Assembly: GCA_039024315.1 (NCBI GenBank)
Contig: JBCCQN010000134.1
Coordinates: 1 to 22,113, forward strand
DNA length: 22,113 bases
Direction: 5' to 3'
Source: JBCAWW01 sp039024315
Lineage (GTDB): Bacteria > Bacteroidota > Bacteroidia > J057
Shown: positions 20,921-22,113 of the stretch, in pieces
Layout of the letters: each line of letters starts with the position of its first letter
Position numbering within the stretch: position 1 is the first letter of the stretch
Translations under genes and position numbers: made by a program
The notes under the pieces: model-generated
Seen by the model: only the letters and a program-made list of their open reading frames with translations
Databases searched by the model: none
Told to the model about the DNA's origin: nothing

Positions 20921-20941
20921 CGACGCAATATTTTGCGTCGC
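20917..20941 (+). repeat. Class 1 REP forming the queE stop codon
   Basis: GTAG (20917-20920) is followed by CGACGCAATATTTTGCGTCG (20921-20940), a palindrome with one mismatched pair. TAG of the head is the queE stop. This is the same arrangement as at the transposase 3' end. Confidence 0.82.
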
Positions 20942-20976
20942 AGGATCAGTCAGATCGTTATCGGCAAAGCCTGTCC

Positions 20977-21795
20977 CTACCAAACCTTTACCGTACGTTT
21001 GGCTTGGATAATATCGCCCTCTCGGCTCAGCAATTGATAGGTATAGGTCCCCTTCGGATATTGCGAACGATGGTTTTTGAGGTTGAAATCGGCGGGTCCC
21101 ACTTGTATCACATGCGCCAGACGACCATCCAACATAAATAGGTGAATCTCTGCAACGGTCTTGGGATCTTCTCGTAAATGCGTCCAATCAATATTGAGTT
21201 TTCCCATCTTAGAAGGCTGTGATTGAGTGGCTTGATTAAGCGTTCCCGGCAGGGAATAAAAAAATACCTCCTGATATCCTGCACTTTGAGGATTCAGGTC
21301 CATCACGCAAAGTTTTGCGCCGTCCAACATCGACCAGATAAAATCTCCATTAGGGCCAGAGGGAACAAAGGCAGTACCAGGCAAATGGAATATGATTTCC
21401 CCAATTTCATTCATCACGTAATAATCTTTTTGCAAGTGACGGCTGCCGTCTTCGGCCACAAAGTCTCGTTTGTAAACGATAATAAATTCTATCGTTTGCG
21501 GATCGCGATCAAATAGATTTTCCGATATCGCACTGACATATTTATTGAGTGTATTGGGCGGATCGGCTGGTAGAACTAGCCTGCGAAATACTTTGCCATT
21601 CTCTTCGAGAATGTTGATTTGCTGCTGCTCAAGTAATGAAAGATCGAGGTACTTCTTGCCCGCATGAGGGAGCTCAATAAGGCTGAGTTTGCGACTGTGT
21701 TGGTTTTCAGGAGAAGGGTCAAGAAGGATTTGGGCGTCGAGAGTTGGCACCGAAAAAAACATAGCTGCGCAGAGGCACGCAATTAATTTTTGCAT
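20977..21795 (-). CDS. Secreted protein with T9SS type A sorting domain
   Basis: 272 residues. The signal peptide at 1-22 (MQKLIACLCAAMFFSVPTLDA) sends it through Sec. The last 80 residues have the T9SS C-terminal sorting domain pattern: a beta strand with xxLDGRLAHVIQV, a PADFNL turn, then YPKGTYTYQLLSREGDIIQAKRTVKVW. Such domains take the protein across the outer membrane and may anchor it at the surface. The central part (about 30-190) has no domain I recognise; it includes a WSMLDGAKLCVMDLN segment and strands suggestive of a beta-rich fold. A second cargo gene lies upstream on the same strand, 146 bp away, with a BIME-like element between. Confidence 0.8.
   Translation of the reverse strand: MQKLIACLCAAMFFSVPTLDAQILLDPSPENQHSRKLSLIELPHAGKKYLDLSLLEQQQINILEENGKVFRRLVLPADPPNTLNKYVSAISENLFDRDPQTIEFIIVYKRDFVAEDGSRHLQKDYYVMNEIGEIIFHLPGTAFVPSGPNGDFIWSMLDGAKLCVMDLNPQSAGYQEVFFYSLPGTLNQATQSQPSKMGKLNIDWTHLREDPKTVAEIHLFMLDGRLAHVIQVGPADFNLKNHRSQYPKGTYTYQLLSREGDIIQAKRTVKVW
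21239..21256 (+). repeat. Class 2 hairpin repeat unit (in T9SS protein gene)
   Basis: AGCGTT, CCC, loop GGCA, GGG, AATAAA. The stem can extend by TT/AA. Head and stem are closest to the unit at 209-225. Confidence 0.45.
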
Positions 21796-21862
21796 GTCAA
21801 TTGTGTTTTAGGGTTGTAAAAAGGGTGGTGCTGTTTTTATATACCGTGATTGTGTATAAAGG

Positions 21863-21930
21863 TTACTGCTTCGCAGAACGATTATCCCACCCAGCCCGAG
21901 GCTAGAGATAAGCGTTCTGCGAAGCAGTAA
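21863..21930. repeat. BIME-like inverted pair of class 2 units
   Basis: TTACTGCTTCGCAGAACG (21863-21880) and its exact reverse complement (21913-21930) form perfect 18-bp arms; with one mismatch the arms extend to 24 bp. Each arm contains its own CTGC/GCAG hairpin with a three-base loop. The element lies 11 nt past the stop of the downstream-numbered T9SS gene and has no T-run. Confidence 0.88.
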
Positions 21931-21941
21931 AAACCAAAAGA

Positions 21942-22113
21942 CTAGCGCAAAATCATCACCTTATTGCTTTGCAACACCGCTCCCTCTTGGTTGAGAAGCT
22001 GATACATATAGACTCCGGATGGATATAAATTCGTTTTTCGCACCAGCTTTTGTTGATTGGGGGCCACTTCAATCTGCTCTAAGAGACGGCCATTGGGACT
22101 GAAAACGCGTACC
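21942..22113 (-). CDS. C-terminal fragment of a second T9SS cargo protein
   Basis: On the minus strand a frame enters from the window edge and ends with TAG at 21942-21944, giving 56 residues. It reads VRVFSPNGRLLEQIEV, then TNLYPSGVYMYQLLNQEG, and ends in SNKVMILR. This is the C-terminal part of a type A sorting domain: the FSPNGRLL strand and turn, the YPSGVYMYQL strand, and the basic C-terminus. The rest of the protein lies beyond the window, so its activity is unknown. It is a paralogue-type neighbour of the gene at 20977. Confidence 0.78.
   Translation of the reverse strand, partial: VRVFSPNGRLLEQIEVAPNQQKLVRKTNLYPSGVYMYQLLNQEGAVLQSNKVMILR

Noticed and set aside
21305..21321. CGCAAAGTTTTGCG in the T9SS protein gene as a class 1 REP
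   Set aside because: The core has a central mismatch, the outer arms do not pair and there is no GTAG head.
1..22113. CRISPR arrays, tRNA or rRNA genes, prophage or integrase modules
   Set aside because: No regularly spaced repeats, no tRNA-like TTCGAATCC/acceptor pattern, no rRNA sequence and no integrase reading frame were seen.

Overview
The window looks like chromosome from a member of the Bacteroidota, most likely a Saprospiria-type bacterium. The genus is inference. The grounds are TonB proteins with the N-terminal YGAY signature of this phylum, two proteins ending in type IX secretion (T9SS) sorting domains, an 800-residue MacB/FtsX-type permease, Bacteroidota-style TAnnTTTG promoter boxes and little sign of Shine-Dalgarno sequences.

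Layout. 1-110: start of a Tat-exported protein (minus). 246-3386: a plus-strand housekeeping run: adenosine deaminase, D-aminoacyl-tRNA deacylase (dtd), a GT-C-type membrane glycosyltransferase and a MazG-like pyrophosphohydrolase. 3390-9113: a minus-strand block: serine hydrolase, a lipoprotein with a VOC domain and a late frameshift, a MacB/FtsX permease and PBP4 (dacB). 9335-15714: seven TonB-like genes, five of them in a tight operon (10042-14108). The array is interrupted by a minus-strand REP-associated tyrosine transposase (RAYT, 14166-14729). 15814-20920: an MFS transporter, a 408-bp gene-free stretch, a low-molecular-weight phosphatase, a large PpiD-like chaperone (minus) and queE. 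20977-22113: two minus-strand T9SS cargo genes, the second cut by the window edge.

Two stories stand out. First, the RAYT sits among two classes of short palindromic repeat. Class 1 is a GTAG (once GTAA) head followed by a 20-bp palindrome CGNCGCAAAATTTTGCGNCG. It ends the RAYT gene, ends queE, and lies in frame inside the glycosyltransferase and inside the RAYT itself. In RAYT and queE the GTAG head supplies the TAG stop codon. Class 2 is an AGCGTT head followed by a small hairpin whose stem changes in a compensated way from copy to copy. I count about 15 copies, about two thirds of them inside genes. Two pairs form inverted BIME-like elements 11-17 nt past stop codons. Second, the TonB array shows paralogue expansion. 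One member has two C-terminal TonB domains, and the gene order fits duplication of a two-gene unit followed by a fusing deletion. Class 2 repeat units lie in the N-terminal codons of three of these paralogues.
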